From assembly GCF_002920615.1 (NCBI RefSeq), contig NZ_PQSU01000016.1:1-64000 (forward strand): 64,000 nt of DNA, in the 5' to 3' direction. The notes under the pieces are model-generated. The model did not search any database and was not told the DNA's origin. It saw nothing but the letters and a program-made list of their open reading frames with translations. A program made the translations under genes and the position numbers. Position 1 is the stretch's first letter. Each line of letters begins with the position of its first letter. This DNA is from Streptomyces sp. Ru62. Lineage in GTDB: Bacteria; Actinomycetota; Actinomycetes; Streptomycetales; Streptomycetaceae. This document shows, piece after piece, positions 16,930 to 26,082 of the stretch.

Positions 16930-17092
16930 CGTCGTTCATCCAGTCTTTGCGGATCGGGTGTCGCCAGGCGGGTACGGCCTAGGCCATCCCAAGGGTACCG
17001 GGCACCCCAAGATCGGCTCCCCACCATTACCGTCCGTACCGCTCGCCCGCCTACGGTGGCAGGCTTCGCTCACCTCTCCATAAAGTGGGGCA

Positions 17093-19243
17093 ATGCGTAC
17101 AGGTGAGCCGTTGCCGTCCGTGGAGGACGTCCTCGCCGCCCTCGCGACCGGGCTCTGGCACTGGGACACGGACACCGGGCTGGTCACCGTGGACGCGGAG
17201 GCGGCGCGGCTGCTCGGCCTGCCGGCGGAGCCGGCCACCCTGACGGAGGCGCAGACCCGGGCCCGATTCCATCCCGTCGACTGGAACGAGATCACCGGTG
17301 TGGTGCGGCTGGCCGTCGCGGAGGGCACCCTCGCCGAGGTGCGCATCCGGATCATGGACGGGGACGGCAACATCGTGCGGGTCGTCCGCAGCCGGTCGAA
17401 GCCGTCCTTCGACCCCGAGCGGCACACGTACGAGCTGATCGGCACCCTCCAGGAGGTGACCGAGCCGACCCCGGGCACGGCGGCCGGCCGCAGCGCGGTC
17501 ACCGGGGACTGGCGGCGCTCCCGGGAGGCGTTCCTGCTCGACGCGGGCCGGGCGCTCGCCGAGGCCCGGTCCACGGCGGAGGTGCTGCGGGTCGCGGGCG
17601 CCCTGTCGATGCCGGGATTCTCGCCGGACGGGCTCGTGGTGTTCGGCGTCGAGGGCGACCGGCTGACGATCACCGGGCAGCACGGGCACACCCCCGCCGA
17701 CATGGGCCCCTTCTCGAACATGCCGCTGGCCACCGACTATCCGGCGGCCGAGGTCGTGCGCACGGGCCGCGCGGTGTACCTGTCCTCGCCCGAGGCCTAC
17801 CGGGACCGCTACCCGGCGACCTGGCCGCTCGCCCGGCACCTCGGGCGCCGCTCCTGGGCGTTCCTGCCGCTGACGGCGGGCGGGCGCACGATGGGCGCCT
17901 GGATGGCCGCCTTCACCTACCCGGTGGCGTTCACCCCGGACGAGCGCGCGGTCCTGACGACGGTCGCCCGGATGCTCGCCCAGGCGCTGTCCCGGGCCGG
18001 TGCCGCCGAGTCCGCGCGGGAGCTGACGGAGGGCCTCCAGCGCTCCATGCTGCCCTCGCTCGGCCCCGAGATCCCCGGGATGCGGGTGGCCGCCAGGTAC
18101 ATCCCGACCGGCGGCGGACTCCAGGTCGGCGGCGACTGGTACGACATGATCCCGCTGCCCTCCGGCCGCTTCGCCCTGGTCATCGGGGACGTCCAGGGCC
18201 ATGACGTGCGCGCGGCCGGCCTGATGGGCCAGCTGCGGATCGCGCTGCGCGCCTACGCCTCCGAGGGGCACCGTCCGGACGCGGTCCTCTCCCGCGCCTC
18301 ACGCTTCCTGCACGGCCTCACCGATGAGGCCGGGGAGGACGCGCTGGCCGACCTCCGCTTCGCGACCTGCCTGTACGTGGAGGCCGACCCGCCGACCGGC
18401 CGGCTGGAGATCGCCCGCGCCGGGCACCCGGACCCGGTGATCCGGATGGCGGACGGCACGGTGATGACGCGGCCGACGGCGGGCGGGCTGCCGCTGGGCC
18501 TCGACCCGGACGCCGACTACCCGACCACCCGGTTCACGCTGGAACCCGGCGAGACGCTGATGCTGTGCACCGACGGCCTGATCGAGACCGGCGGGCACGA
18601 CATGGAGAGCGGCTGGCGCCGGCTGCGGGCGATCCTGGAGGACCACCAGGGCGACCTGGAGTCCCTGGCCGACGCGCTGGTGCAGGGCGTGCACGGGCCG
18701 TCCTCGCATCACACCACCGGTCCGCTGGCCGACCGCCGCGAGGACGACATCGCGCTGCTGCTGCTGGGCCGGCCGGGAGAGGGCCGCGGGCGCGGCGACA
18801 CCGTCGCGGTACGGCCGGTGGTGCGGCGCACGCTGCTGTCGGTGGCGCAGGACGAGCCGGAGCGGATCGCCGAGGCCCGCCAGCACCTGCGCGGGCTGCT
18901 GCACGACTGGGCGTCGGCCGAGCAGGTGGACTCGGCGGTGCTGCTGGTCTCGGAGATGGTCACCAACGTGCTGGTGCACACGGACGCCGACGCGCTGCTG
19001 CTCGCCGAGGTCATGGGCGAGGGCCCCGGGCGGCGGCTGCGGGTGGAGGTCTTTGACACCGGTGACGACCTCCCGCACAAGCGCCGCCCCGGCGAACTGG
19101 CCTCCTCAGGGCGGGGCCTGATGCTGATCGAACTCCTCGCGGACGGCTGGGGGGTGGACCCACGGGGCGAGGGCAAGAGCATCTGGTTCGAGCTCTACGA
19201 ACCGGGGGGCTCGGGGGCCGGCGCGTCGGAGGAGGTGGCCTGA
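17093..19243 (+). CDS. PAS-GAF-SpoIIE phosphatase-HATPase regulator
   Basis: This is a 716-residue, soluble, four-domain protein. In order: a PAS fold (about 15-125; WHWDTDTGLVTVDAEAARLLGL), a GAF domain (about 140-305), a SpoIIE/PP2C phosphatase (about 312-560; GGDWYDMIPL, VIGDVQGHD, LMLCTDGLIE) and an RsbW-like histidine-kinase-type ATPase (about 583-705; LLVSEMVTNVLVHT, then SGRGLMLIELLADGWG). Streptomyces has many such fusions, which join sensing, anti-anti-sigma dephosphorylation and anti-sigma activity in one chain. The signal and the sigma factor are unknown. TAAAGT (17081-17086) lies 6 nt before the ATG, so a leaderless mRNA is possible. Its 3' end overlaps the convergent transporter gene by 49 nt. 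Confidence 0.95.
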   Translation: MRTGEPLPSVEDVLAALATGLWHWDTDTGLVTVDAEAARLLGLPAEPATLTEAQTRARFHPVDWNEITGVVRLAVAEGTLAEVRIRIMDGDGNIVRVVRSRSKPSFDPERHTYELIGTLQEVTEPTPGTAAGRSAVTGDWRRSREAFLLDAGRALAEARSTAEVLRVAGALSMPGFSPDGLVVFGVEGDRLTITGQHGHTPADMGPFSNMPLATDYPAAEVVRTGRAVYLSSPEAYRDRYPATWPLARHLGRRSWAFLPLTAGGRTMGAWMAAFTYPVAFTPDERAVLTTVARMLAQALSRAGAAESARELTEGLQRSMLPSLGPEIPGMRVAARYIPTGGGLQVGGDWYDMIPLPSGRFALVIGDVQGHDVRAAGLMGQLRIALRAYASEGHRPDAVLSRASRFLHGLTDEAGEDALADLRFATCLYVEADPPTGRLEIARAGHPDPVIRMADGTVMTRPTAGGLPLGLDPDADYPTTRFTLEPGETLMLCTDGLIETGGHDMESGWRRLRAILEDHQGDLESLADALVQGVHGPSSHHTTGPLADRREDDIALLLLGRPGEGRGRGDTVAVRPVVRRTLLSVAQDEPERIAEARQHLRGLLHDWASAEQVDSAVLLVSEMVTNVLVHTDADALLLAEVMGEGPGRRLRVEVFDTGDDLPHKRRPGELASSGRGLMLIELLADGWGVDPRGEGKSIWFELYEPGGSGAGASEEVA

Positions 19244-20259
19244 CGCCCCCGCAGCTCCTGGACGGCCCCGAAGGCCGCAGCGGTCAGCGGGACGGCGAGG
19301 AGCATGCCGAGGATGCCCGCGACGGAGGCGCCCGCGGTGATCGTCAGCATCACCACGGCCGGGTGCATCTGCACGGTCCGGCTCTGGATCACCGGTTGCA
19401 GCACGTGTCCCTCCAGCACCTGCACCGCGAGCACCACCCCGAGCACCCACAGCGCGATGACGAAGCCCCGGTCGGCGAGGGCGACCAGCACGGCCACCGC
19501 GCCGGAGAGGAAGGCGCCGAGGTAGGGGATGTAGGCGCCGACGAAGACGAGCGCGCCGAGCCCGATCGCACCGGGCACCCGGAGGATCAGCAGGCCGACG
19601 GTGATGCACAGGGCGTCGATGAGCGCGATGAAGGTCGTGCCGCGCATGAACCCCTCCACCGCGGCGAAGGACCGCCGGGCGATGGCCTCCAGGAGCTCGG
19701 CACTGCCGCCGGGCGCGAGCGAGCGCAGGCCGGCCACGGCGCGGTGGGAGTCGCGCAGGAAGAAGAAGACGAGCAGCAGGGCGAGCACGGCCATGGCGAT
19801 GGACTCGGCGACGACGCTGACGCCGCTGATGACGTTGGACGCGGCGGTGCTGCCGAACTTGCCCAGCCATTCCCGGGCGTTGGCGGCGAGGTCGTCCAGA
19901 CTCGTCCCCGCGGCACCGAAGTGCCGTGCGACCCCCTTGGCCGCGGTCCGCAGCGAGGCGAGAATCTCCGCGCCGGTGTCGACGAGCGCGGCGACCACGA
20001 TGTACACGGCGCCGCCGACGACGGCCACCACGGCGACACAGGTGAGCCCGGCCGCCACCGACGCCTGCACCCCCGCCCGCACCAGCTGCCGGTACAACGG
20101 CCCGAGCAGCGCGGTCCCGAGCAGGGCGAGCAGCACCGGCGTGACGGCCGTACGGAACTCCGCGCACAGCCGCACCCCGACCCACCCGACCCCGGCGGCG
20201 AGCAGCAGCACGACACACCAGGCGGCGAACCGGCGGACGGCGACAGGGAGGAACTGCAC
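19195..20259 (-). CDS. AI-2E family transporter (PerM-like)
   Basis: This is a 354-residue protein starting at GTG 20259. It has the AI-2E/UPF0118 layout: two N-terminal helix pairs, a polar amphipathic stretch (residues about 95-140, SLRTAAKGVARHFG...), then four to five helices including GLGALVFVGAYIPYLGAFLSG and PAVVMLTITAGASVAGILGMLLAVPL, which is the family hallmark. Members export small molecules or act as sodium/proton antiporters; the name does not prove AI-2 transport. The stop codon lies inside the 3' end of the convergent SpoIIE gene, and the terminator upstream belongs to the pirin gene. Confidence 0.93.
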   Translation of the reverse strand: MQFLPVAVRRFAAWCVVLLLAAGVGWVGVRLCAEFRTAVTPVLLALLGTALLGPLYRQLVRAGVQASVAAGLTCVAVVAVVGGAVYIVVAALVDTGAEILASLRTAAKGVARHFGAAGTSLDDLAANAREWLGKFGSTAASNVISGVSVVAESIAMAVLALLLVFFFLRDSHRAVAGLRSLAPGGSAELLEAIARRSFAAVEGFMRGTTFIALIDALCITVGLLILRVPGAIGLGALVFVGAYIPYLGAFLSGAVAVLVALADRGFVIALWVLGVVLAVQVLEGHVLQPVIQSRTVQMHPAVVMLTITAGASVAGILGMLLAVPLTAAAFGAVQELRGRQATSSDAPAPEPPGS

Positions 20260-20325
20260 GCGTCCAGCGGATCACGCGGCGCCGCTACTGTCCTGCGAGC
20301 GGGTCCGGGCGGGTGAGAAAACGCC

Positions 20326-20352
20326 GACCCCGGCCGACGTACGGCCGGGGTC
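20326..20352 (-). terminator. Terminator of the pirin gene
   Basis: GACCCCGGCCG (20326-20336) pairs with CGGCCGGGGTC (20342-20352) around a 5-nt loop, 63 nt beyond the pirin stop codon. Confidence 0.75.
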
Positions 20353-20415
20353 GTGAGGGGGAGTCGGCGGCGCCCGGCGGGTCGTCCGCGGGCCGGCGCC
20401 GTCACCGGGGAGCGG

Positions 20416-21387
20416 TCAGATGCCGCCCTCGGACATCCCGTGGACCGCCGGGACGCTGCCGAGCCGGCCCTTCTGGAAGTCCTCGAAGGCCTGCATCAGT
20501 TCTTCCTTGGTGTTCATGACGAACGGGCCGTAGTGGGCCATCGGCTCCCGGATGGGCTGTCCGCCGAGGAGGACGACCTCCAGGTCCGGGGTGTGCGAGT
20601 CCTGCTTCTCGTCCGCGCGGACGGTGAGCGAGGAGCCGGCGCCGAAGACGGCCGTCTGGCCCAGGTGGATCGGGCGGCGCTCCGCACCGACGCTGCCGCG
20701 GCCCGCGAGGACGTACGCCAGACCGTTGAAGTCCTCCCGCCACGGCAGGGTGATCTCCGCGCCGGGGGCGAGGGTGGCGTGGATCATCGTGATCGGGGTG
20801 TGGGTGATGCCGGGGCCCTGGTGGCCGTCCAGCTCGCCGGCGATGACACGCAGCAGCGCACCGCCGTCGGGGGTGGTGAGGAGCTGGACGTTGCCGCCGC
20901 GGATGTCCTGGTAGCGCGGGGCCATCATCTTGTCCTTGGCCGGGAGGTTCACCCACAGCTGGAGCCCGTGGAAGAGGCCGCCGGACACGACGAGGGACTC
21001 CGGCGGGGCCTCGATGTGCAGCAGGCCCGAGCCGGCGGTCATCCACTGGGTGTCGCCGTTGGTGATGGTGCCGCCGCCACCGTTGCTGTCCTGGTGGTCG
21101 AAGACGCCGTCGATGATGTAGGTGACGGTCTCGAAGCCGCGGTGCGGGTGCCAGGGGGTGCCCTTGGGCTCGCCCGGCGCGTACTCCACCTCGCCCATCT
21201 GGTCCATCATGATGAACGGGTCGAGGTGGCGGTAGTTGATCCCCGCGAACGCCCGGCGCACCGGGAAGCCCTCGCCCTCGTAACCGCTCGGAGCGGTCGT
21301 GACGGTGAGCACACGGCGTGCCACGGCGTCGGCGGGAGCGGTCACACGGGGCAGCGTCAACGGGTTCTCGACGGTCACTGCAGGCAT
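20416..21387 (-). CDS. Pirin family protein
   Basis: This is a 323-residue bicupin. The N-terminal cupin holds the metal site HPHRGFETVTY (two His), the later His in SGLLHIEAPPE and its Glu. The C-terminal Pirin_C region includes VYGPFVMN-like MAHYGPFVMNT. Bacterial pirins are iron-binding proteins, and some have quercetinase activity; others modulate enzymes such as pyruvate dehydrogenase. AAGGAGGT (21395-21402 on the complement) is a near-perfect ribosome site 7 nt before the ATG. A repeat sits between its -35 and -10, so the gene is probably repressed by a dedicated regulator. Confidence 0.95.
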   Translation of the reverse strand: MPAVTVENPLTLPRVTAPADAVARRVLTVTTAPSGYEGEGFPVRRAFAGINYRHLDPFIMMDQMGEVEYAPGEPKGTPWHPHRGFETVTYIIDGVFDHQDSNGGGGTITNGDTQWMTAGSGLLHIEAPPESLVVSGGLFHGLQLWVNLPAKDKMMAPRYQDIRGGNVQLLTTPDGGALLRVIAGELDGHQGPGITHTPITMIHATLAPGAEITLPWREDFNGLAYVLAGRGSVGAERRPIHLGQTAVFGAGSSLTVRADEKQDSHTPDLEVVLLGGQPIREPMAHYGPFVMNTKEELMQAFEDFQKGRLGSVPAVHGMSEGGI

Positions 21388-21411
21388 GGTGGGTACCTCC
21401 TTGGTACGCCC

Positions 21412-21440
21412 ACTTTAGTTGAGCGTTGAACTTCTTGCCA
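21412..21440 (-). promoter_or_regulatory. Pirin promoter with operator in the spacer
   Basis: Reading on the minus strand, TGGCAA (21440-21435) and TAAAGT (21417-21412) have a 17-bp spacer. The spacer contains GTTCAACGCTCAAC (21431-21418), two near-identical half sites of the kind bound by MarR-type repressors. No marR gene is adjacent. Confidence 0.55.
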
Positions 21441-21454
21441 CCCAGAACAGAGAA

Positions 21455-21480
21455 AGCCCGGAGGGCATTCCCTCCGGGCT
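21455..21480 (-). terminator. Terminator of the SseB-like gene
   Basis: AGCCCGGAGGG (21455-21465) pairs perfectly with CCCTCCGGGCT (21470-21480) around CATT, 50 nt past the SseB-like stop codon on the minus strand. Confidence 0.82.
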
Positions 21481-21529
21481 CCCGGTGCGCGGGTGCGCGG
21501 ATCGACCGCCGCTCGCGCGGCAACGGCGC

Positions 21530-22012
21530 CTAGCCGTACATGCGGCGCATCGCGAAGTCGACCATCTGCTCGACCGCCTTCGCGTCGAAGACCATCCGGT
21601 GCTCGCCCTCCATGTCGAGGACGAAGCCGTAGCCGGTCGGCAGCAGGTCGATCACCTCGGCGCCGGTGATGACGAAGTACTTGGACTCCTTGCCGGCGTA
21701 CCGGCGCAGCTCCTTCAGCGAGGTGAACATCGGGATCACCGGCTGCTGGGTGTTGTGCAGCGCCAGGAAACCCGGCGTGTCACCGCGCGGGCAGTACACC
21801 TTCGACGTGGCGAAGATCTGCTGGAAGTCCTCGGCGGACATCTGGCCGGTCGTGAAGGCGCGCACCGCGTCCGCGAGCGAGGGCGGCGACGGCTCGGGGT
21901 ACAGCGGCGGCTGCTGCCCGTATCCGCCGACACCACCCGGCATCTGCTGCTGCGACGAGGCGTACTGCTGCTGGGCAGCGCCCCCGTCCATGGGCTGGCC
22001 GTATCCGTACAT
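21530..22012 (-). CDS. SseB-family protein
   Basis: This is a 160-residue protein. The first 45 residues are Gln/Gly/Pro-rich (MYGYGQPMDGG; QQQMPGGVGGYGQQPP) and probably disordered. Residues about 46-160 match the SseB N-terminal domain: FTTGQMSAEDFQQIFATSKVY, VIPMFTSLKELRRYAG, FVITGAEVIDLLPTGYGFVLD. Despite the name, this domain is widespread in Streptomyces outside type III secretion, and its role there is unclear. Its own terminator follows. The next upstream gene on the same strand is a secreted protein, with a 39-nt gap. Confidence 0.88.
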   Translation of the reverse strand: MYGYGQPMDGGAAQQQYASSQQQMPGGVGGYGQQPPLYPEPSPPSLADAVRAFTTGQMSAEDFQQIFATSKVYCPRGDTPGFLALHNTQQPVIPMFTSLKELRRYAGKESKYFVITGAEVIDLLPTGYGFVLDMEGEHRMVFDAKAVEQMVDFAMRRMYG

Positions 22013-22051
22013 GGGGAGAAGCGTACCGAGCCGCCCCGCCCCCCGAACGGC

Positions 22052-22480
22052 CTACGGAGCCGAAACCTCACGGGTCAGCCGGGAGGTCCAGGGACACCAG
22101 TGGAGCCCGGGCAGGAAGGCGCCGCCCGCCTCGTCCAGATGGTCCTCCACGTAGGGGAGGGTGGCGTCGCAGACCTCGATGGCGACGTCGAAGAAGTCGA
22201 CGGTGCCCGGGTCGTAGTGGAACGACCACCTCGGGTTGTACGGCGCCTGGCGCTTGACGATCCGTCCGATGACGTGGGGGCGTTCGTCCGTCACACCGCT
22301 GAGCAGGTCCCGGGCGTGCCGGATCCTGGCCGGGTCGTCGATCCGGACGATCGCCCGCTCGTGGGTGATGTCGGTGAACTCGAAATAGGCCGGGTCCGCG
22401 GCCTGAGAGGGGTGGGCGAGCCCGACGGTGAGCATCGCCGCCGCCACCGGCCCGCCGAGCCTGGTCAGGAGTCGTCGCAT
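22052..22480 (-). CDS. Secreted BP74-like protein
   Basis: This is a 142-residue protein. A Sec signal peptide (MRRLLTRLGGPVAAAMLTVGLAHPSQAA) is followed by a compact domain: YFEFTDITHERAIVRIDDP, IRHARDLLSG, VIGRIVKRQAPYNPRWSFH, FFDVAIEVCDATLPYVEDHL and GAFLPGLHWCPWTSRL. This matches the BP74-related secreted family seen across actinomycetes and named after a Dictyostelium protein. The two Cys may form a disulfide. The biological role in bacteria is unknown. Confidence 0.82.
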   Translation of the reverse strand: MRRLLTRLGGPVAAAMLTVGLAHPSQAADPAYFEFTDITHERAIVRIDDPARIRHARDLLSGVTDERPHVIGRIVKRQAPYNPRWSFHYDPGTVDFFDVAIEVCDATLPYVEDHLDEAGGAFLPGLHWCPWTSRLTREVSAP

Positions 22481-22639
22481 GAGTGCCTCCGCGCACGAGA
22501 AGCGATCGGTCAGTCACTCAATGTAGCGATCCGGTTACGCGACGCACCCTGAACGGAGGCATGGATTCACCCTGTCGGCCGAGGCGCGCAGGGTCACCCG
22601 CGGCGCACTTGAGACGCGTCACAGATGACCGGTTCGGGG

Positions 22640-22666
22640 TTGCTTCTTATTACCGACGGGTAGCAT
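22640..22666 (+). promoter_or_regulatory. Candidate promoter/operator of the acyl-CoA dehydrogenase gene
   Basis: TTGCTT (22640-22645) and TAGCAT (22661-22666) are 15 bp apart. The palindrome TACC-GACG-GGTA (22651-22662) overlaps the -10, as expected for a repressor of fatty-acid degradation genes. The short spacer lowers confidence in the exact -35. Confidence 0.4.
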
Positions 22667-22743
22667 CATCGGAGCTACTTGTTGGTACGTGAACTAGGTG
22701 CGAGGAGCAAGTGCCTCGCCGATCCCTCAACGGAGCCGTCGCC

Positions 22744-24570
22744 ATGGGGCACTACAAGTCGAATCTCCGCGACATCGAGTTCAACCTCTTCGAAGTACTG
22801 GGGCGCGACAAGGTGTACGGCACCGGCCCGTTCGAGGAGATGGACGTCGAGACCGCCAAGAGCGTCCTGGAGGAGCTGACCCGCCTCTCCGAGAACGAGC
22901 TGGCCGAGTCCTTCGCCGACGCCGACCGCAACCCGCCCGTCTTCGACCCGGAGACCAACACCGCGCCCGTCCCGGCGTCCTTCAAGAAGAGCTACCAGGC
23001 CTTCATGGACTCCGAGTACTGGCGGCTCGGCCTGCCCGAGGAGATCGGCGGCACCACCTCGCCGCGCTCCCTGATCTGGGCCTACGCCGAGCTGATCCTG
23101 GGCGCCAACCCGGCCGTGTGGATGTACTCCTCCGGCCCCGCGTTCGCCGGCATCCTCTTCGAGGAGGGCAACGAGGTCCAGAAGCACATCGCCAAGATCG
23201 CCGTCGAGAAGCAGTGGGGCTCGACGATGGTCCTCACCGAGCCGGACGCCGGCTCGGACGTGGGCGCCGGCCGCACCAAGGCCGTGCAGCAGGAGGACGG
23301 CTCCTGGCACATCGAGGGCGTGAAGCGCTTCATCACCTCCGGTGAGCACGACATGTCGGAGAACATCCTCCACTACGTGCTCGCGCGTCCCGAGGGCGCC
23401 GGCCCCGGCACCAAGGGCCTGTCCCTCTTCCTCGTCCCGAAGTACCTCTTCGACTTCGAGACCGGCGAGCTGGGCGAGCGCAACGGCGTCTACGCCACCA
23501 ACGTCGAGCACAAGATGGGCCTGAAGGCCTCCAACACGTGCGAGATGACCTTCGGCGACAAGCACCCCGCCAAGGGCTGGCTGATCGGCGACAAGCACGA
23601 CGGCATCCGCCAGATGTTCCGCATCATCGAGTTCGCCCGCATGATGGTCGGCACGAAGGCGATCTCCACGCTCTCCACCGGCTACCTGAACGCGCTGGAG
23701 TACGCCAAGGAGCGCGTCCAGGGCCCGGACCTGGCCAACTTCATGGACAAGACCGCGCCCAAGGTCACCATCACCCACCACCCCGACGTGCGCCGCTCGC
23801 TGATGACGCAGAAGGCGTACGCGGAGGGCATGCGCGCCCTGGTGATGTACACCGCCTCGGTCCAGGACGCCATCCAGATCAAGGAGGCGAACGGCGAGGA
23901 CGCCTCCACCGAGCACGCCCTGAACGACCTGCTCCTGCCGATCGTCAAGGGCTACGGCTCCGAGAAGGCCTACGAGCTGCTCGCCCAGTCGCTGCAGACC
24001 TTCGGCGGCTCCGGCTTCCTCCAGGAGTACCCGATCGAGCAGTACATCCGGGACTCCAAGATCGACACCCTGTACGAGGGCACCACGGCGATCCAGGGCC
24101 AGGACTTCTTCTTCCGGAAGATCGTCCGCAACCAGGGCGCCGCGCTGAACTCCCTCGCCGAGGACATCAAGAAGTTCCTGGCGCTCGGCACCGGCGGCGA
24201 GGAGCTGTCCGGCGCCCGTGAGCACCTGGCCAAGGCGGCCGTGGAGCTGGAGGCGATCGTCGGCCTGATGCTGACCGACCTCGCCGCCACCGAGCAGGAC
24301 ACCAAGAACATCTACAAGGTCGGCCTGAACACCACCCGCCTGCTCATGGCCTCCGGTGACGTCGTCGTCGGCTACCTGCTGCTGAAGGGCGCCGCGATCG
24401 CCGCCGAGAAGCTGGCCACGGCCTCGGCGAAGGACAAGGCGTTCTACACGGGCAAGATCGCCGCGGCGAAGTTCTTCGCGGCGAACGTCCTGCCGGGCGT
24501 CACCCTCGCCCGCAAGGTCGCCGCGGGCGTCGAGCTGGACCTGATGGAGCTGGACGAAGCGGCGTTCTGA
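22744..24570 (+). CDS. Acyl-CoA dehydrogenase (FadE5-like, large type)
   Basis: This is a 608-residue protein from ATG 22744, chosen over GTG 22711 because CGGAG lies 8 nt upstream and the MGHYKSNLRD start is typical. The N-terminal extension (NLFEVL; YGTGPFEEMD) and the C-terminal DUF (LATASAKDKAFYTGKIAAAKFF) mark the large FadE5/AidB-like class of actinobacteria. FAD/substrate motifs are present: VLTEPDAGSDVGA and FITSGEHD. The catalytic base Glu lies in DTLYEGTTAIQGQDF. It catalyses alpha,beta-dehydrogenation of acyl-CoAs in beta-oxidation. A strong terminator follows. Confidence 0.95.
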   Translation: MGHYKSNLRDIEFNLFEVLGRDKVYGTGPFEEMDVETAKSVLEELTRLSENELAESFADADRNPPVFDPETNTAPVPASFKKSYQAFMDSEYWRLGLPEEIGGTTSPRSLIWAYAELILGANPAVWMYSSGPAFAGILFEEGNEVQKHIAKIAVEKQWGSTMVLTEPDAGSDVGAGRTKAVQQEDGSWHIEGVKRFITSGEHDMSENILHYVLARPEGAGPGTKGLSLFLVPKYLFDFETGELGERNGVYATNVEHKMGLKASNTCEMTFGDKHPAKGWLIGDKHDGIRQMFRIIEFARMMVGTKAISTLSTGYLNALEYAKERVQGPDLANFMDKTAPKVTITHHPDVRRSLMTQKAYAEGMRALVMYTASVQDAIQIKEANGEDASTEHALNDLLLPIVKGYGSEKAYELLAQSLQTFGGSGFLQEYPIEQYIRDSKIDTLYEGTTAIQGQDFFFRKIVRNQGAALNSLAEDIKKFLALGTGGEELSGAREHLAKAAVELEAIVGLMLTDLAATEQDTKNIYKVGLNTTRLLMASGDVVVGYLLLKGAAIAAEKLATASAKDKAFYTGKIAAAKFFAANVLPGVTLARKVAAGVELDLMELDEAAF

Positions 24571-24611
24571 CCGGCCCGTCCGGACGTTCCGGACGACCCC
24601 GTCGATTCCTC

Positions 24612-24647
24612 GCACGGGCCCGCTCCTTACCGGGAGCGGGCCCGTGC
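24612..24647 (+). terminator. Terminator after the acyl-CoA dehydrogenase gene
   Basis: GCACGGGCCCGCTCC (24612-24626) pairs perfectly with GGAGCGGGCCCGTGC (24633-24647) around a 6-nt loop. Confidence 0.85.
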
Positions 24648-24666
24648 ACGTCGTTAAGGTGAATCC

Positions 24667-26016
24667 ATGAGCGCACCATCCCGCCCGTCACCCGCCGCCG
24701 CCCCTCCAGGGAGCGCTTCGCGCGCTCCTCTCACCTTCGACCGCGGCCACACCGACGACCTGATGTCCTTCCTGGCGGCGAGCCCGACGCCGTACCACGC
24801 CGTGGCGAACACCGCCGAACGGCTGGAGAAGGCGGGTTTCCGGCAGGTCGCGGAGACGGACGCCTGGGACGGGACGTACGGCGGCAAGTACGTGCTGCGC
24901 GGCGGCGCGATCGTGGCCTGGTACGTGCCCGAGGGCGCCGAGCCGCACACCCCCTTCCACATCGTCGGCGCGCACACCGACTCCCCGAACCTCAGGGTCA
25001 AGCCGCGCCCGGACAGCGGGGCGCACGGCTGGCGCCAGGTCGCCGTCGAGATCTACGGCGGCCCGCTGCTGAACTCCTGGCTGGACCGGGACCTCGGTCT
25101 GGCCGGCCGGCTGAGCCTGCGCGACGGCTCCTCGGTCCTGGTCGACGTGGACCGGCCGCTGCTGCGGGTGCCGCAGCTCGCCATCCACCTGGACCGCTCG
25201 GTCAGCTCGGAGGGGCTCAAGCTCGACAAGCAACGGCACCTCCAGCCGGTGTGGGGCCTCGGCAACGAGGTGCTGGACGGCGAACTCATCGCCTTCCTGG
25301 AGCAGGAGGCCGGGCTGACGGCGGGCTCGGTGACCGGCTGGGACCTGATGACGTATCCGGTGGAGCCGCCCGCCTACCTCGGCCGGGACCGCGAGCTGGT
25401 CGCCGGCCCGCGGATGGACAACCTGCTGTCCGTGCACGCCGGTGTCGCCGCCCTCGTCGCCGCGGCGACCTCCGGCGCCGCGCTCACCCGCATCCCGGTA
25501 CTGGCCGCCTTCGACCACGAGGAGAACGGCTCCCAGTCGGACACCGGCGCGGACGGCCCGCTGCTCGGCACCGTCCTGGAGCGCTCCGTCCTCGCGCGCG
25601 GCGGGTCGTTCGAGGACCGGGCCCGCGCCTTCGCCGGAACGGTCTGTCTGTCCTCCGACACGGGCCACGCCGTGCACCCCAACTACGCCGAGCGGCACGA
25701 CCCGACGCACCACCCGCGGGTCAACGGCGGCCCGATCCTGAAGGTCAACGTCAACAACCGCTACGCCACGGACGGTTCGGGCCGCGCGGTGTTCGCCGCG
25801 GCCTGCGAGAAGGCGAACGTCCCCTTCCAGAGCTTCGTCTCCAACAACTCCATGCCGTGCGGCACCACCATCGGCCCGATCACCGCGGCCCGGCACGGCA
25901 TCCGCACGGTCGACATCGGCGTGGCGATCCTCTCCATGCACAGCGTCCGTGAACTGTGCGGCGCCGACGACCCGTTCCTGCTGGCGAACGCGCTGACCGC
26001 CTTCCTGGAGGGCTAG
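24667..26016 (+). CDS. apeB: M18 family aspartyl/leucyl aminopeptidase
   Basis: This is a 449-residue cytoplasmic metallo-aminopeptidase of clan MH. Metal ligands and catalytic residues are readable: His/Asp in VGAHTDSPNLRVKP, Asp in GPRMDNLLS, the Glu pair in AFDHEENGSQSDTGA, the Asp in SSDTGHAVHPN, and a late His in ILSMHSVRE. It trims N-terminal residues from peptides and forms large oligomers in known relatives. Either a leaderless start (TAAGGT 6 nt before the ATG) or AAGGTG as ribosome site is possible. Confidence 0.95.
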   Translation: MSAPSRPSPAAAPPGSASRAPLTFDRGHTDDLMSFLAASPTPYHAVANTAERLEKAGFRQVAETDAWDGTYGGKYVLRGGAIVAWYVPEGAEPHTPFHIVGAHTDSPNLRVKPRPDSGAHGWRQVAVEIYGGPLLNSWLDRDLGLAGRLSLRDGSSVLVDVDRPLLRVPQLAIHLDRSVSSEGLKLDKQRHLQPVWGLGNEVLDGELIAFLEQEAGLTAGSVTGWDLMTYPVEPPAYLGRDRELVAGPRMDNLLSVHAGVAALVAAATSGAALTRIPVLAAFDHEENGSQSDTGADGPLLGTVLERSVLARGGSFEDRARAFAGTVCLSSDTGHAVHPNYAERHDPTHHPRVNGGPILKVNVNNRYATDGSGRAVFAAACEKANVPFQSFVSNNSMPCGTTIGPITAARHGIRTVDIGVAILSMHSVRELCGADDPFLLANALTAFLEG

Positions 26017-26082
26017 TCGGGGCCTCGCCGGGTACCCGGAGGGCACCGGAGATTCCGGAACCGGAAGGGGAGGCGAGGTCTC

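Noticed and set aside
19195..20259. Genuine autoinducer-2 exporter
   Set aside because: The family name is historical; many members transport other substrates or ions and nothing here indicates AI-2 signalling.
21530..22012. Type III secretion component (SseB)
   Set aside because: The domain name comes from Salmonella, but no secretion genes are present and the domain is widespread in Streptomyces cytosolic proteins.
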